In this document: positions 1 to 10,621 of the stretch, one piece after another
Numbering within the stretch: the stretch's first letter is position 1
How the letters are laid out: each line of letters starts with the position of its first letter
Source of the DNA: Eriocheir sinensis
Lineage: Eukaryota > Arthropoda > Malacostraca > Decapoda > Varunidae
DNA: 64,000 bases
Direction of reading: 5' to 3'
Assembly: GCF_024679095.1 (NCBI RefSeq)
Contig: NC_066517.1
Span: 19,168,893-19,232,892 of the forward strand
Position numbers and translations under genes: made by a program
The notes under the pieces: model-generated
The model's input: the letters and a program-made list of their open reading frames with translations, nothing else
What the model was told of the DNA's origin: nothing
Databases searched by the model: none

Positions 1-1083
1 CTCCTCCCTTTGTCTCTCCAGTTCCTCTTCCCTTTCTCGTTTCTCTCTCAATTCTTGTTCTCTCTGTTCCTTGGTCATTTTCTTCTTCTGTTTCTTTTCC
101 TGTCTCTCTATCTGTCTTTTTTCTTTCTTCGCGCGTTCTGCTGCCTCCTTTTCCTTTCTCAGTCTCTCCTGCTCCTCCGCCTCCTTTCGCTTTTTCTCCT
201 CCTCCTTTCGCTTTTTCTCCTCCTCCTCCCTGCGTCTCTTTTCCTCTCTCTCCTTCCGTTCTTGTTCTTCTCTGTCTCTTTTCTCTTTCGCTTCACGTTC
301 TAATTTTTCTCTCTCCTCTCTCGCCTCCTTCGCCTTTTTCTCCTCCTCTTGTTGTTTCCTTAATTCTTCGCGTTCTTTTCTTTTCTTCTCTTTTCGTTCC
401 TTCTTCTCCCTTGCTATCCTGTCTCTCTCTTCCTTTTCCTTTCTCTCCCTTTCCTCTTTCTCCTTCCTTGCTTTCTCTTCCTCAATCCGTTGCAGTCTCT
501 CCCTCTCCTCCCTGTCTCTCTTCTCCTTTGCTTCCTTCTCTTGCCTTAATCTCTCTTCCTCCGCTTCCTTCCTCCTTCTCTCCTCCTCTTCCTTCCTTTT
601 CTTCTCCTCTTCTTTTCTCCTTCTCTCCTCCTCTTCCTTCCTTTTCTTCTCCTCTTCTCTTCTCCTCCTCTCCTCCTCTTCCTTCCTTTTCTTCTCCTCT
701 TCTCTTCTCCTCCTCTCCTCCTCTTCCTTCCTCCTTTTCTCTTCCTCTTCCTTCCTCCTCCTTTTCTCTTCCTCTTCCTTCCTCCTCCTATCCTCTTCCT
801 CTTTCCGCCTCCTCTCCTCTTCTTTCCTCCGTCTTTCCTCCTCCTCCTTTCTTCTCCTCTCCTCTTCCTCTTTTCTCCTCCTCTCCTCCTCTTCTCTCCG
901 TCTCCTTTCCTCCTCTTCCTTCCGTCGCTTCTCCTCCTCCTCCTTTCTCCTCCGCTCCTCCTCTTCCTCCTGGCGTTTCTTCTCAGCGGCCTCCTTCGCA
1001 AGCTTCTTTTCGTCCGGTATAACCCCTTGTCGCCTTAGTCTGATGTATTCGGCAGCCGTGAGTCGCTTCTGAGGGACCGACAT
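1..1083 (-). CDS. Arg/Glu/Lys-rich helical rod protein, family member 1 (3' end beyond window)
   Basis: I do not recognise a named family. Reading from the ATG at 1083 the frame stays open for 361 codons to the window edge, so the C-terminus is missing. Residues 9-20 are TAAEYIRLRRQG, nearly the same as in the paralogs at 14292 and 18332. From about residue 30 the protein is an uninterrupted run of E, R and K with few hydrophobics, arranged as blocks such as ERRRKEEEE, the composition expected of a single alpha-helix (ER/K) rod rather than a heptad coiled coil. A KKKMTKEQR segment near the edge aligns with KKLKKQTKEQR in the 14292 gene. A 3' splice site (pyrimidines then CCCAG, boundary 1114/1115) lies 31 nt upstream of the ATG, so a non-coding 5' exon is likely. 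The gene is head-to-head with its three paralogs. The shared motif argues against a pure repeat artefact. Confidence 0.72.
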   Translation of the reverse strand, partial: MSVPQKRLTAAEYIRLRRQGVIPDEKKLAKEAAEKKRQEEEEERRRKEEEEKRRKEEEERRRREEEERRRKEEEERRRKEEEERRRKEEERRRKEEEDRRRKEEEEKRRRKEEEEKRRKEEEERRRREEEKKRKEEEERRRREEEKKRKEEEERRRKEEEKKRKEEEERRRKEAEEERLRQEKEAKEKRDREERERLQRIEEEKARKEKEERERKEKEERDRIAREKKERKEKKRKEREELRKQQEEEKKAKEAREEREKLEREAKEKRDREEQERKEREEKRRREEEEKKRKEEEKKRKEAEEQERLRKEKEAAERAKKEKRQIERQEKKQKKKMTKEQREQELREKREREEELERQREE

Positions 1084-1114
1084 GGCTGGAGGTTGTCGGC
1101 GTCGGATTCAGCGT
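1084..1114 (-). other. 5'UTR part of the coding exon of family member 1
   Basis: On the minus strand the sequence CTCTCTCTTTTACCCAG ends at 1115, giving a polypyrimidine tract and an AG acceptor. The next 31 nt lead directly to the ATG. The upstream non-coding exon could not be located. Confidence 0.45.
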
Positions 1115-1129
1115 CTGGGTAAAAGAGAG

Positions 1130-1960
1130 AGAGAGAAAGAGAGAGGGAGATGTTAAGTTAAGGATTGATTATAATTATTGGGAGTCGTAGTTTTGATATG
1201 TGGTTTAGGGACGTTAGAGTTTCAGTTTATCTTTGTTTAGGAGGGTTTTTTTTATGAAGGAGGAAGGAAGAGTAAGAGATAGGACAGGAAAAGGAAAGGC
1301 AAAGAATAGGAGAGAAAAGAAAAAAATGAGGAGTTATGCTTTAGGGAAGTTATAGGGATTAAATATTGCTTTGTTTTTGTTTTTGATGAAAGAGGATTGA
1401 CGAGATAAATTCATGGACAGCGATATTAGGTGGGGTTAGATACACGGGAGCTTAGGGTCAAAGGAGCTGCTATGTTCTTAAGAGTAAAGGACAACAGAGG
1501 AAGAGGAGGAAGAGAATAGGAGGGAAAAAGGAAGAGAGAGGAAGACTTGTGGTTTTCAAAGATTTGTGATTTAGGTTCAATATTGCTTTCTTTTGGTGTT
1601 TTTTATGATGGAGGAAGGAAGAGTAAGGGATAAAAAAGGAAAAGGGGAAGAAAATACGAGAGATAAAGGAAGAAAGAAAATGAGTTGTAGCTTTGATGAT
1701 TTGTGGTTTAGGGAAGTTAAAAGAGTTTGATATTGCTTCCTTTTTTTTTAATAGGATCGTAGGAAGGAAGGAAGAGGAAGCGAGAAGAAGAAAGGAAGAG
1801 GAGAGGAAAATAAAGAAAGAGAAGGAGAAAAGGAGGTATAGGAAACGGAGGAGAGATTAAGGCGAGAGACTGAAGCAAAGGAAAAGAGAGACTGAGAGGA
1901 AAAGAGAGACTGAAAGGAAAAGAGAGACTGAACGGAAAAGAAGAGACTGAAACGAAGAAG
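1130..1960. repeat. Diverged tandem array upstream of family member 1
   Basis: About four irregular copies of a unit containing GTTGTAGCTTTGATGATTTG / TGGTTTAGGGAAGTTA followed by a GGAGGAAGGAAGAGTAAG purine block, near 1180, 1327, 1540 and 1681. On the gene's strand the purine block reads as pyrimidines, so each unit carries a polypyrimidine stretch like the one at the true acceptor. From 1961 to about 2300 I see nothing further beyond GA- and AT-rich sequence. Confidence 0.55.
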
Positions 1961-2309
1961 AAGAGAAAGCAAGTTAGAGACAGGACACTATTTTTTTTCT
2001 GTCTTGTAATCGAAGTTAAAAATAGAAGCGTGTGAGTGAAATTTTCGGGGTTCAGTACAAAGAGAAAGAGACCGAGAACAGAGTAGAAAGAATGAGAGAA
2101 AAACAAACAATTAAAGATCATTCAATTTAAAGAAAGCGTTGGTGTAAGACGAACTTGCAGTAAAAAAAATTAAAAATAAATAGGAAGATAAAAACTGAGG
2201 TGACACACTTGCTTGCATATTTGTTTTTTTGTTACCCGTATTGCTTTTTTTTTTTTTTGTTTTGTTTTGTTTTGTGATGTGCAACCGTAACCATGGAAGA
2301 GGATGCCGC

Positions 2310-2734
2310 ACCGTGCCAGCCACCATCACCATCACCATCACCATCACCACCATCATCACCATCAGTACCGTCATCACCATTATCATCACTTATCAACACC
2401 ACCATTATCTTCACCACCACCACCACCTCCATTATAATCATCATCATCATTATCACCATTACCATCACCATCAATACCACCACCATCATCATCACCATCA
2501 GTACCGTCATCACCCTTGTCATCACTTAACACCACCATTATCTTCACCACCACCTCCATTATAATCATCATCTTCATCATTACTATCACCATCAACACCA
2601 CCACCATCATCATCACCACCATCATCACCTCCATCATCATCATCATAGTCCCATAGAGTTCAACAGAGTGTGACAGACATTTTTCCATCACCTTCCCTAT
2701 CATTGCATCTTTCGTGTCAGGCGTTACTATCACT

Positions 2735-2771
<37 letters not shown>

Positions 2772-2900
2772 ACCACACTTCATCACAATCACAGTCCCTC
2801 ACTTCCACTCACTATCATTACCATCACCACCACCGTCATTTTCAACCCACAAGATTATTACAGTATCACGATCGTTATATTCCCACAATGTTTATAACCA
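2310..2900. repeat. Imperfect CAT/CAC/CCA trinucleotide repeat tract
   Basis: Nearly 600 bases of interspersed CAT, CAC and CCA triplets with two duplicated sub-blocks (2390-2450 resembles 2525-2600) and a purer ATC run at about 2728-2768. Poly-His or poly-Asp open frames here are by-products. A (CA)n run follows at 2911-2963. Confidence 0.85.
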
Positions 2901-2908
2901 TCATCATT

Positions 2909-2956
<48 letters not shown>

Positions 2957-3109
2957 ACACACAGGCTATTGGTTGTCATGATAGTTGTTTGAATCCACCT
3001 CACCTGCTTACCTACCTGAGTGAGAGCCTCCAGTCACGCATCTCCTTTAAGCACCTCTCTGTCACGCCTCACCTGTCACACCTCCTCTGCCTCTACCTTT
3101 CTTTATTAT

Positions 3110-3965
3110 CTGTCACGTCTCTACTACCTTCACCTTTCTTTGCTTGGAAGATAGTTCACCTGCCCTGCCTATCTACCTTTTGTTTACGAGCTAGAGTAAT
3201 ATCACACCTCTTCCATCTTCACCTTTCTTTACGTGGGAGATAATTAACCTGCCCTGCCTATCTACTCACCTTGTTTTCATTTTGTAGAGGAGAGAGATTA
3301 AGAGTAATACCACAGCTCTACTATCTTTTCTTTCTTTTTCCTCCATCTTTCTTCTTTAGGATGTAATTAACCTTGCTTGGCTATATCTTTTTTTGTTTTG
3401 TAGAGGAGAGCAATCAAGAGTAGTGTCAGACCCTACCACCTCTTCTTCCTTTTCTTTTCTTTCTTCTTAGTATATAATTAACGTGTCCTCTCTATCTACC
3501 TTTTGTTTGTAGAGGAGAGGGATCAAGAGGAGTACCACAGCTCTACCACCTCTTCTTCCTTTTCGTTTCTTTCTTCTTAGTATATAATTAACGTGTCCTC
3601 TCTATCTACCTTTTGTTTGTAGAGGAGAGGGATCAAGAGGAGTACCACAGCTCTACCACCTCTTCTTCCTTTTCGTTTCTTTCTTCTTAGTATATAATTA
3701 ACGTGTCCTCTCTATCTACCTTTTGTTTGTAGAGGAGGGGGATCAAGAGGAGTACCACAGCTCCACCACCTCTTCTGCCTGTTCTTTTTTTTCTTCTTCT
3801 CAGTATATAATTAACGTGTCCTGTCTATCTAAGGAAAAGCATCAATTCAAGAGTAATATCACATCTCTACCACCTCTTCTCTCTTTAATTAGGAGGTAAT
3901 TAACTAGTCCCTCTACCTACCTAGCGCTTTTTGGTGTTGTTTGTTTACGGTAAAGGAGAGAGATC
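3110..3965. repeat. Tandem array, unit about 121 bp
   Basis: Repeats of TATATAATTAACGTGTCCTC, then TCTATCTACCTTTTGTTTGTAGAGGAGAG and ACCACCTCTTCTTCC. The central copies (about 3470-3740) are almost identical; the outer ones are diverged. Confidence 0.85.
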
Positions 3966-4023
3966 AAAGTTAATATCATCCTTTTAGTATAAAGAAAAAC
4001 GGAAGATATTGTTTTGTCTTCTA

Positions 4024-4107
4024 CTTTAAATGATTAATGAAGCAGACGTTGCACTTAGGGGTATAAATAGCCTGTCCCTCTGTCTACTTACCTACCTTTT
4101 TGTTTAC

Positions 4108-4158
<51 letters not shown>

Positions 4159-4250
4159 AAGGCAACACGCTTCTCCGGTAAAGAAAAACGGAAGATTCCA
4201 TTCATTCTTTTTGCGTCTTCTTCCTGTATGATTAATGGGCCGGACGTTGC
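4024..4250. repeat. Duplicated segment, copy 1 (copy 2 at 5796-5985)
   Basis: The run from GATTAATGAAGCAGACG through the (GA)n at about 4110-4156 to TTTTTGCGTCTTCTTCCTG recurs at 5796-5985 in direct orientation with roughly nine in ten bases the same and a shorter GA run. The copies are about 1.8 kb apart, on either side of the 4340-5660 array. Confidence 0.8.
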
Positions 4251-4339
4251 CCCTGTCCACCTGCCTCGTTAGTGCGTGCGGCTCCCTTTTCCTCCCTTGT
4301 TTTATCGGGATGATCAAATACCTATCAAACCTACGCTGC

Positions 4340-5660
4340 CCTTTCCCTTCTTTTATATAAGGTAATTAGTCTGACTTTCATACCTGCACCTGTGTTTAGT
4401 TAGCTTATTTCTGTGGCCACACCTTTTTTTTTCTTTTTCGGAGGTTAATTCAGTTTTCACACCTGCTCCGTCACTTCTTTTCTTCTACTTGAGATATTCA
4501 ATTTGATCCCTCGTTTTCTTATAGCTCTGTTCAGTCAGTTTATTTCTGTGACCATACTTTTTTGGAGGGAGGCTCTTTCAATTTTCACACCTGCTCCGTC
4601 ACTTCTTTTCTTCTACTTGAGATATTAAATTTGATCCTTCGTTTTCATACAGGTTTGTTAAGTCAGTTTATTTCTGTGACCATACTTTTTTTAATTTTTC
4701 GGAGGCTATTTCAATTTTCACACCTGCACTGCCTCCTCTCTTTTTTTATATACTTCAAAGGATGCGGCTCAAGGGAAACAAAAAGAGTACAAAAAAGCCC
4801 GCTACTCGCCGCTCTTTAATCTAAGGTCCTTAAGTTGACCTTCATCCTACCTGTTAATGTCTTTAGTTACATTTTTCCTCTAATTATACTTGCTTTTTTT
4901 TTCTTTTTCGGAGCCTAATTCAGTTTTCACACCTGTACTGCCTCTTCTTCTCTTTTATCTAAGGTAATTAAGTTGACCTTCATCCTCTTTGTTCACCTCT
5001 TTAGTTAGCCTTTTCCTTTAATTTTACTTGTTTTTTTTTTTCTTTTTTCGGAGCATAATTCAGTTTTCACACCTGTCTGCTTCTTCTCTTTTATGTAAGG
5101 TAATTAAGTTGACCTTCATCCTACCTGTTCACGTCTTTGGTTAGCTTTTTCTCTAATTATACTTCCTTTTCATTTCTTTTTTTCGGAGCGTAAGTTAGTT
5201 TTCTCTCCTGCACTGCCTTTTCTCTTTTATCTAAGGTAATTAAACTGATCTTCCTACCTGTACCTGTTTTTAATTACGTAGCATATTCCTGTGATTTTTT
5301 TTTTCTTTTTCATATCAGAAGACTGATTTAATTTTCATATGTGCACTCCCTCTTGCGTTTTTTCCTTCAGGATAATTATTGCGACCTACATCGTACCTGT
5401 ACCTTTGTTTTGTTAGTTTATTCCTGACTATAATTTTTGACGTGGAAGGTTAATTTGCTCGTTATGCCCACTGACTCGTTTTCTTTAATAGATGATCATT
5501 AATTAATTTGATATCCCTCCCTCCCTCCTGTGTTCACCTGTTTTGATCCTGTTGCTATTGCCTTTTCCCTCTTTTACTTTTATAATATAGGATCTTTAAT
5601 TAACCTGACCTTCCTCCTGCCTACCTGTGTTCACCTGCTTTGTGCCTAAATCTATGCTAT
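4340..5660. repeat. Tandem array, unit about 135-165 bp
   Basis: At least seven diverged copies of a unit with AAGGTAATTAAGTTGACCTT, then TTAGTTAGCTTTTTC, a T-rich TTTTTCGGAGC block and TTTTCACACCTGCACTGCC. A short poly-A retroposon fragment (4735-4817, reverse orientation) sits inside one unit. Confidence 0.8.
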
Positions 5661-5795
5661 TTTTTCCTGTACTTGCCGTATAGATTCGTGAAAGTGGTTT
5701 TTAGAATGATTTTTTGGAAGGGTGATTTCAGGGGGTCGACTGTTCCGAAAGATTTTTTTTTTTTTTTTTTTTTGTCATCTACTTAATTAATTAAT

Positions 5796-5985
5796 TGATT
5801 AATGAACCAGACGCTGCACTTAGGGGTATAATTAGCCTGTCCCTCTGCCTACTTTCCAACCTTTTTGTTTACGACAGAGAGAGAGAGAGAGAGAGAGTAT
5901 AGGCAACACGCTTCTCCTGTAAAGAAAAACGGAAGATTCCATTCATTCTTTTTGCGTCTTCTACCTGTATAATTAATGGGTAGGC
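5796..5985. repeat. Duplicated segment, copy 2
   Basis: This is the direct repeat of 4024-4250. It ends where a tRNA-derived SINE begins: copy 1 continues past GATTAATGGG with CCGGACG, while copy 2 continues with the SINE head. Copy 1 therefore shows the empty-site sequence. Confidence 0.75.
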
Positions 5986-6310
5986 GGTGGATGAGTGGTT
6001 AGCGTGCTGGGCTCACATTCACCACGCCATGGACAATGTCGGTTCGAATCCCCACGCTACCATCTGGGATTTTTCAGTCACCGCCGAGTGGCCTAAGACT
6101 ACCCACATGCTGTCCAGAAGACCACCCATCAACCCGGACTCTAGAAGAAACCGTCCAGTGAATCAAGAATGAGTTCCGGGGAAAAGCATAAGCCAAGCAT
6201 AACTGGCTCCACTATAAAAACTGCCTGCGCCTTGACGGGCTTGGGCCGACCATCTGGGCCCTGAAGAAAGCCTACCGGCGCTATAGACAGGGATGTAAAA
6301 AAAAAAAAAA
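5979..6310 (+). mobile_element. Full-length tRNA-derived SINE with poly-A tail
   Basis: The head has a tRNA-like box A (TGGATGAGTGGTTAGCGTG) and box B (GGTTCGAATCCC) at the usual spacing, the internal RNA polymerase III promoter of tRNA-derived SINEs. A body of about 240 bp follows, ending GCCTACCGGCGCTATAGACA, then an A run at 6297-6310. Related pieces occur at 25331-25432, 28688-29432 (split), 34796-34880 (minus) and 35590-35797 (minus). A 61-codon open frame within it is not a gene. Confidence 0.85.
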
Positions 6311-6439
6311 GCTACTTACGTTACTGTGACAAAAGGGGCTCTTCTATTCTAAGGTTAACATTCATTCCTCAATCGAACACCTGATTTTTTTTTGGGGGGG
6401 GGAGATGGTTGACTTTTATATAATAACTTTATATTGATG

Positions 6440-6980
6440 CTACCATATATCTCATAAAGCTACCCCTCATAAAACTAATAAAACTCATAAATCTACCCCT
6501 CATAAAACTCATAAAACATATAACACAAAAAACTCATAAAACATAAAACTCATAAAACATAAAACTCATAAAACTCATAAATCTCATAAAACTACCCCTC
6601 ATAAACCTCATAAAACTCATAAAACTACCCCTCATAAACCTCATAAAGCTCATAAAACTTAAAACTCATAAAACTCACAAAACTCATAAAACTACCCCTC
6701 ATAAACCTCATAAAACTACCCCTCATAAACCTCATAAAGCTCATAAAACTTAAAACTCATAAAACTCACAAAACTCATAAAACTACCCCTCATAAACCTC
6801 ATAAAACTCATAAAACTACCACTCATAAACCTCATAAAACTACCACTCATAAAACTCATGAAACAACCCCTCATAAACCTCATAAAACTCATAAAAATAC
6901 CCATGGAAGTGACCAGAACTCCTACGAAAGCCTTGGCAAATGCGTGTGCCTGGGCGCCGAAATGTATAAGAATATTGCAT
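6440..6980 (+). mobile_element. MITE remnant with an internally expanded CTCATAAAACTACCCCT repeat
   Basis: The right end (CCTACGAAAGCCTTGGCAAA, then GGGCGCCGAAAT) matches the right half of the MITE at 33477-33714. In that element CATAAAACTACCCCT occurs once; here it has been amplified with variants (CTCATAAAC, CTCATAAAG) over about 430 bp. Confidence 0.65.
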
Positions 6981-7229
6981 TAAGTCTCTTCCTCAGACGA
7001 TAAAATGGTTGGAGGCGGGTCGAGTTTCACATGAGATCAACATCTTCACGAGTTTATATTTACTTTTATTTATTTTCAGTCTTTTGTGGGATTTTTTAAC
7101 CTGTCATTTCACTCACCTGCGTGTGTTGAGTTAGTTTTTTGTTTTGTTTGGAAGGGGGAAGGGGCTCTCACGTCTGTACTAGTCAATATTTTTTTCACTA
7201 ATCAATGTGACCTTCTACGTGTATAAATA

Positions 7230-7580
7230 CCTGCCTTCCTACCTACCTACCCACCTACCTACATGCCTACCTACCTACATGCCTACATATCAACCTGCCT
7301 TCAAACCTAACCTAACCTAGCTTAACCTACCTACATGCCTCACAGCCAACCTACCTACCTACCTACCTACCTATCTATCTACCTAACTACTTACCAACCA
7401 ACCAACCTACATGTACCTAACCAGTCTATCTACCTTCCTACCTACCAGCCAACCAACCAGCCTAACCTATCTACCTACCTACCTACTTACTTACCAACCA
7501 ACCAAACTAACCTATCTACCAACCTACCTACCTACCAACCTTACCTAACCTAACCTAACCTTGCTTAACCTACCTGGCTG
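7230..7580. repeat. CCTA/CCTAC/CCTAA repeat tract
   Basis: Variable ACCTACCTAC, AACCAACC and CCTAACCTAACCTAA runs. The CCTAA runs match the arthropod telomere motif (TTAGG)n in reverse but are too short and mixed to call a telomere. A 79-bp unit is then tandemly duplicated at about 7618-7773 (ATTTCTG, AAATAAATCCCTCC and TTACAATATGCTGAG shared). Confidence 0.75.
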
Positions 7581-8039
7581 CTCGTGTGTAGATGATCTTT
7601 GTTTCTTCATCAAAATCTTTTCTATTTCTGCTCTAAAATAAATCCCTCCTACTTACAATATGCTGAGGACTTAATTAATATCCTAACCAACACTTTTCTA
7701 TTTCTGTTCTAAAATAAATCCCTCCAACTTACAATATGCTGAGAACTTAATTAATATCCTAACCAACACTTTCATCTTACCTGCTAATTGACTGGAGGTT
7801 CAGGTGAGCTAGGAGGAAAACTCGTAAGCAAAAGAAAAAAAAATATCGTTCTCACAGGTATTCCCTTTTGATTACTGTATCCTGAAAGCTTAATTAACAC
7901 GTGCTTAATTATATCTCACCTGAGCGGAGGAAACTTCAGGTAACGAGGGAGGGAAGGTACGCAGGTGAGGGTGCACAGGTGAAGCGTGAGAGTAGACTGT
8001 CAGGTGAGTCGAGAAATAGCCAGCACGTGTCGGCTCATG

Positions 8040-9235
8040 CCCCCCCCCACCCTTCACCCCTCCTCATCCCCCCTCACCCTCAAACCTCGTCATTGTCCCT
8101 CTCTCACTCCCTCCCGTACCTCCCTTTCGTACCTCACATTCCCCTCTCTCCCTTACGCCTCTTCCCCCTTTATCATGTCTCTTCCTTTACTTTCCTCCTT
8201 TTCCTATCCCTTTCCTTTTCTCCCTTTCCTCTCCTTCATTTATTTCTCCCTTTCCTCCTCCCTTTCCTTTCCTCTCTTTACTCCTCTTTTTCCTTTCTTC
8301 CCATACCTAATCCCTTTCCTTTCCTCCCTTTTTCTTCCTTTCTTCATTTCCTCTTCATTTTTTTCTCCCTTTTCTTTCCTCTTTTTCATTTCCTCCTTTT
8401 CCTCCCCCTTTCCTCTTCCCTTTCTTTCTCCCTTTCCTCCTTCCTTTCCTTCCCCTTTTCCTCTTCCTTTTATTTACTCCCTTTCTTCCTTTTCTTTTCT
8501 TTCCTTTCCTTCTTTTTTATCTTCCCATTCCTCTCCTACTTTTCCTTTTCCCTTTTCTTTTCCTCCCCTTCCTCCTCCTTCATTCACCCTTCTCGTTTTA
8601 CTCCTCTTTCACTCCTTTCTTAGCCTTTTTTTTCTTCTTTTACCCTCCCCTCAGTGTGCTCTCCCCCACATACCCCTCTCCCCTCTCTCCCCATCCCTCC
8701 CTCTCTTTCAAAACTGTCCCTACATCCCTTTCTTGTCCATCCCTTTATATTTCTCCCCTACCTAATAGTACCCTTCCCCTTTCCTTTTGTCTTTCCTTCA
8801 TATCTTCAAAACACTCTTTACTTTTGTTTTCCCATCTTGCCATTCCCTCACTTACTCTTCCTCCCCTTCTTCCCCTTTCTTAAACACTGAATTCCCACTC
8901 CCTCGGTTTATTTTACTTCCCTCGTCCCTTTCCCCTTCCTTCCCTCTTCTTCCCCTTTTACAAGCTCCCTCCTCTCTTCGTCTTCCCCCTCATCCCTTTC
9001 CCCCTTCCTTCCCTCTTCTTCCCTTTACTCAACCACCCTCCTCCCCTCTCTCTTCGTCGTTCCCCTCATCCGTTTCCCCTTCCTTTCCTCCTTCCCCTCC
9101 CTCAATCCCCTCCTCCTCTCTTCCCTGTCATACCAACTCCTCCCCTCTGCCCCTTCTTCCCTCTTACCCTCTTACCTTTCACATCCCCTCTTCCCACCTC
9201 TCCCCCCTCCTCCCCTCCCCTACCCCCCGGCCAGT
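8040..9235. repeat. Long polypyrimidine tract
   Basis: About 1.2 kb of almost pure C/T with short irregular repeats such as CCCTTTCCTTCC. All three plus frames are open for long stretches because the tract lacks purines; no domain or coding periodicity is seen. I do not call a gene. From 9236 to 9512 nothing is recognisable. Confidence 0.85.
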
Positions 9236-9512
9236 ATGACGCGCATGGAGCTCCCTAGAGACGGCCTGCAAACACTCAGGAAGGAAGGTATTGGAGTTTT
9301 TTTTTAATACTACTCGAATGACGTCAGCTCTGTTTTTTTTTTGTTGTTGTTGTTTTTTTGTTTCTCATTCACTTCACGTTTTCTTTGGAGGGGAGCATTT
9401 GTTTTATTTCATTTTTTTATACTTTTTAATAATTTCTTTGTCAGTTTTATGTACTATGTTCCATTGTTTCCTCAAACGATGTCAGCTTATCTATTTATAT
9501 GCACGCTTCTCT

Positions 9513-9634
9513 CTTTTTTTTTTTTTCTTTTTTTTTTACAGCAGAGGAGTCAATTCAAGGGCATAAAAAAAAGGAAACAAATATGAAAAAAAGGCCGCTA
9601 CTCACTGCTTCTAAAAAGAGTTAGAGGAGTGGCC

Positions 9635-9636
<2 letters not shown>
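9513..9636 (-). mobile_element. Short poly-A retroposon, reverse copy
   Basis: This is one of seven copies of a 110-135 bp element. In its own orientation it runs from AATTGACC and TTCGGCCACCTCTTTGG through GCAGCGAGTAGCGGGC and CCCTTGAGCTGTCTCCTTTG to a poly-A tail (here a leading T run). The others are at 4735-4817, 11693-11808, 23239-23348 and 27449-27576 (reverse) and at 60225-60360 and 60503-60630 (forward). Confidence 0.75.
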
Positions 9637-9688
<52 letters not shown>

Positions 9689-9711
9689 AATAATAATAAT
9701 AATAATAATAT
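9637..9711. repeat. (GT)n then (AAT)n microsatellite
   Basis: Uninterrupted GT dinucleotides followed directly by AAT trinucleotides. Confidence 0.95.
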
Positions 9712-9715
9712 ATGG

Positions 9716-10276
9716 TTTATTCAAATACGGCAGCCGTCAAGCTGAAAATTTACATTTTAGGAATACATTTTAAATAAGTTTCACTAACGATAACTAGTAC
9801 AAAAGGAAGGGAAGATGGAAAACGGGGGTCTGACTTGTCTCTGGGAAGGTAGGGGTGATGGGGGATGGGGGGTGGGGTGGAGTGCAGTGTGGTGGCGCTG
9901 GGGCCGCGGGGAGAGCGAAGGGGCGGATTCTTCCAGATGGCGGTGAGGTCAAGTGCGATGTTAATCCTCAGGTAGTGTGCTGGGTTCAGGTGACAGGTCC
10001 CGGAGGGATGTAGGTGGGCAGTATCTGGGAGGTCACTCAGGTACCCAGGTTTAGTAAGGATGTGCTAAGCTTGGGCCGGCGGGACACAGGTGGTGGGTGC
10101 CGCCCGGTAGGTTGTATGTTTCTGGGAACAAGTGCACAACGTTGATGAAGGTGCCGTGCATCTTGCTCCAAACCTGAGTGACGGAGTTGCCACACTGCCT
10201 GCCACCTGAACTGACCTTCCTCTGCTGCTGGGTGACCGAGATGGTGTCCTTCGGAACTTGAGCGTGTCGGCGATGA
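9716..10276 (-). other. GC-rich unique segment, possible 3' exon or retro-copy of an unrecognised gene
   Basis: Unlike its surroundings, this stretch is GC-rich and non-repetitive. On the minus strand it ends with AATAAA at 9721-9716, followed by an (ATT)n run. If the hAT element at 10285-10613 and one target duplication are removed, a minus frame reads through the junction from the flank beyond 10621 and stops near 10049. The other two minus frames are also open for long stretches, so this is weak coding evidence, and no domain is recognised. Confidence 0.25.
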
Positions 10277-10621
10277 CTATAGGCCAGGGCTACTCAACTG
10301 GCGGCCCGCGGTCCGAATCCGGACCTTATGAGTGTTGTAACTGGACCCCAAGTTCCAGCAGTAGAAAAATATAACTGATTTACATGGTCCTGGTAGTGAT
10401 AGATTCTTGCAAGTATATTTCCTTGCCTGACTGTAGGCCCTACAATCAGTCAAGGAAATACACTTGCAAGAATCCATCGCTAGGACTTTCATAATGTAAA
10501 ATTATATTTTGCTACTCCTGGAGCTGGGGTCCAGCTACAATATTTAATCGGATCTCTGCATACATTTGTACTTGTCTAACTGGACCTTTGCTCATAATGG
10601 TTGAGTAGCCCTGCTATAGGC
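10277..10621. mobile_element. hAT-type MITE with perfect 8-bp target duplication
   Basis: The element proper is 10285-10613 and the flanks are CTATAGGC on both sides. Terminal inverted repeats are CAGGGCTACTCAAC and GTTGAGTAGCCCTG. The GGCGGCCCGCGGTCCGAATCC just inside the left end resembles hAT/Charlie-like termini. The middle holds a hairpin with arms of about 40 bases (10400-10440 against 10441-10485), including ATTCTTGCAAGTATATTTCC and its partner. There is no transposase. Confidence 0.9.

Noticed and set aside
71..1072. 333-codon Ser/Phe/Leu-rich plus-strand frame
   Set aside because: It is the antisense shadow of the minus-strand helical-rod gene.
5979..6060. tRNA gene
   Set aside because: Boxes A and B are present, but the acceptor stem does not close and a SINE body with poly-A tail follows.
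7230..7580. Interstitial telomere (TTAGG)n
   Set aside because: Only a few CCTAA units are contiguous, mixed with CCTAC and CCAA.
7901..8890. Frames of 240 and 259 codons in the pyrimidine tract
   Set aside because: Composition is only Ser, Phe, Leu and Pro from C/T DNA, and all frames are open together.
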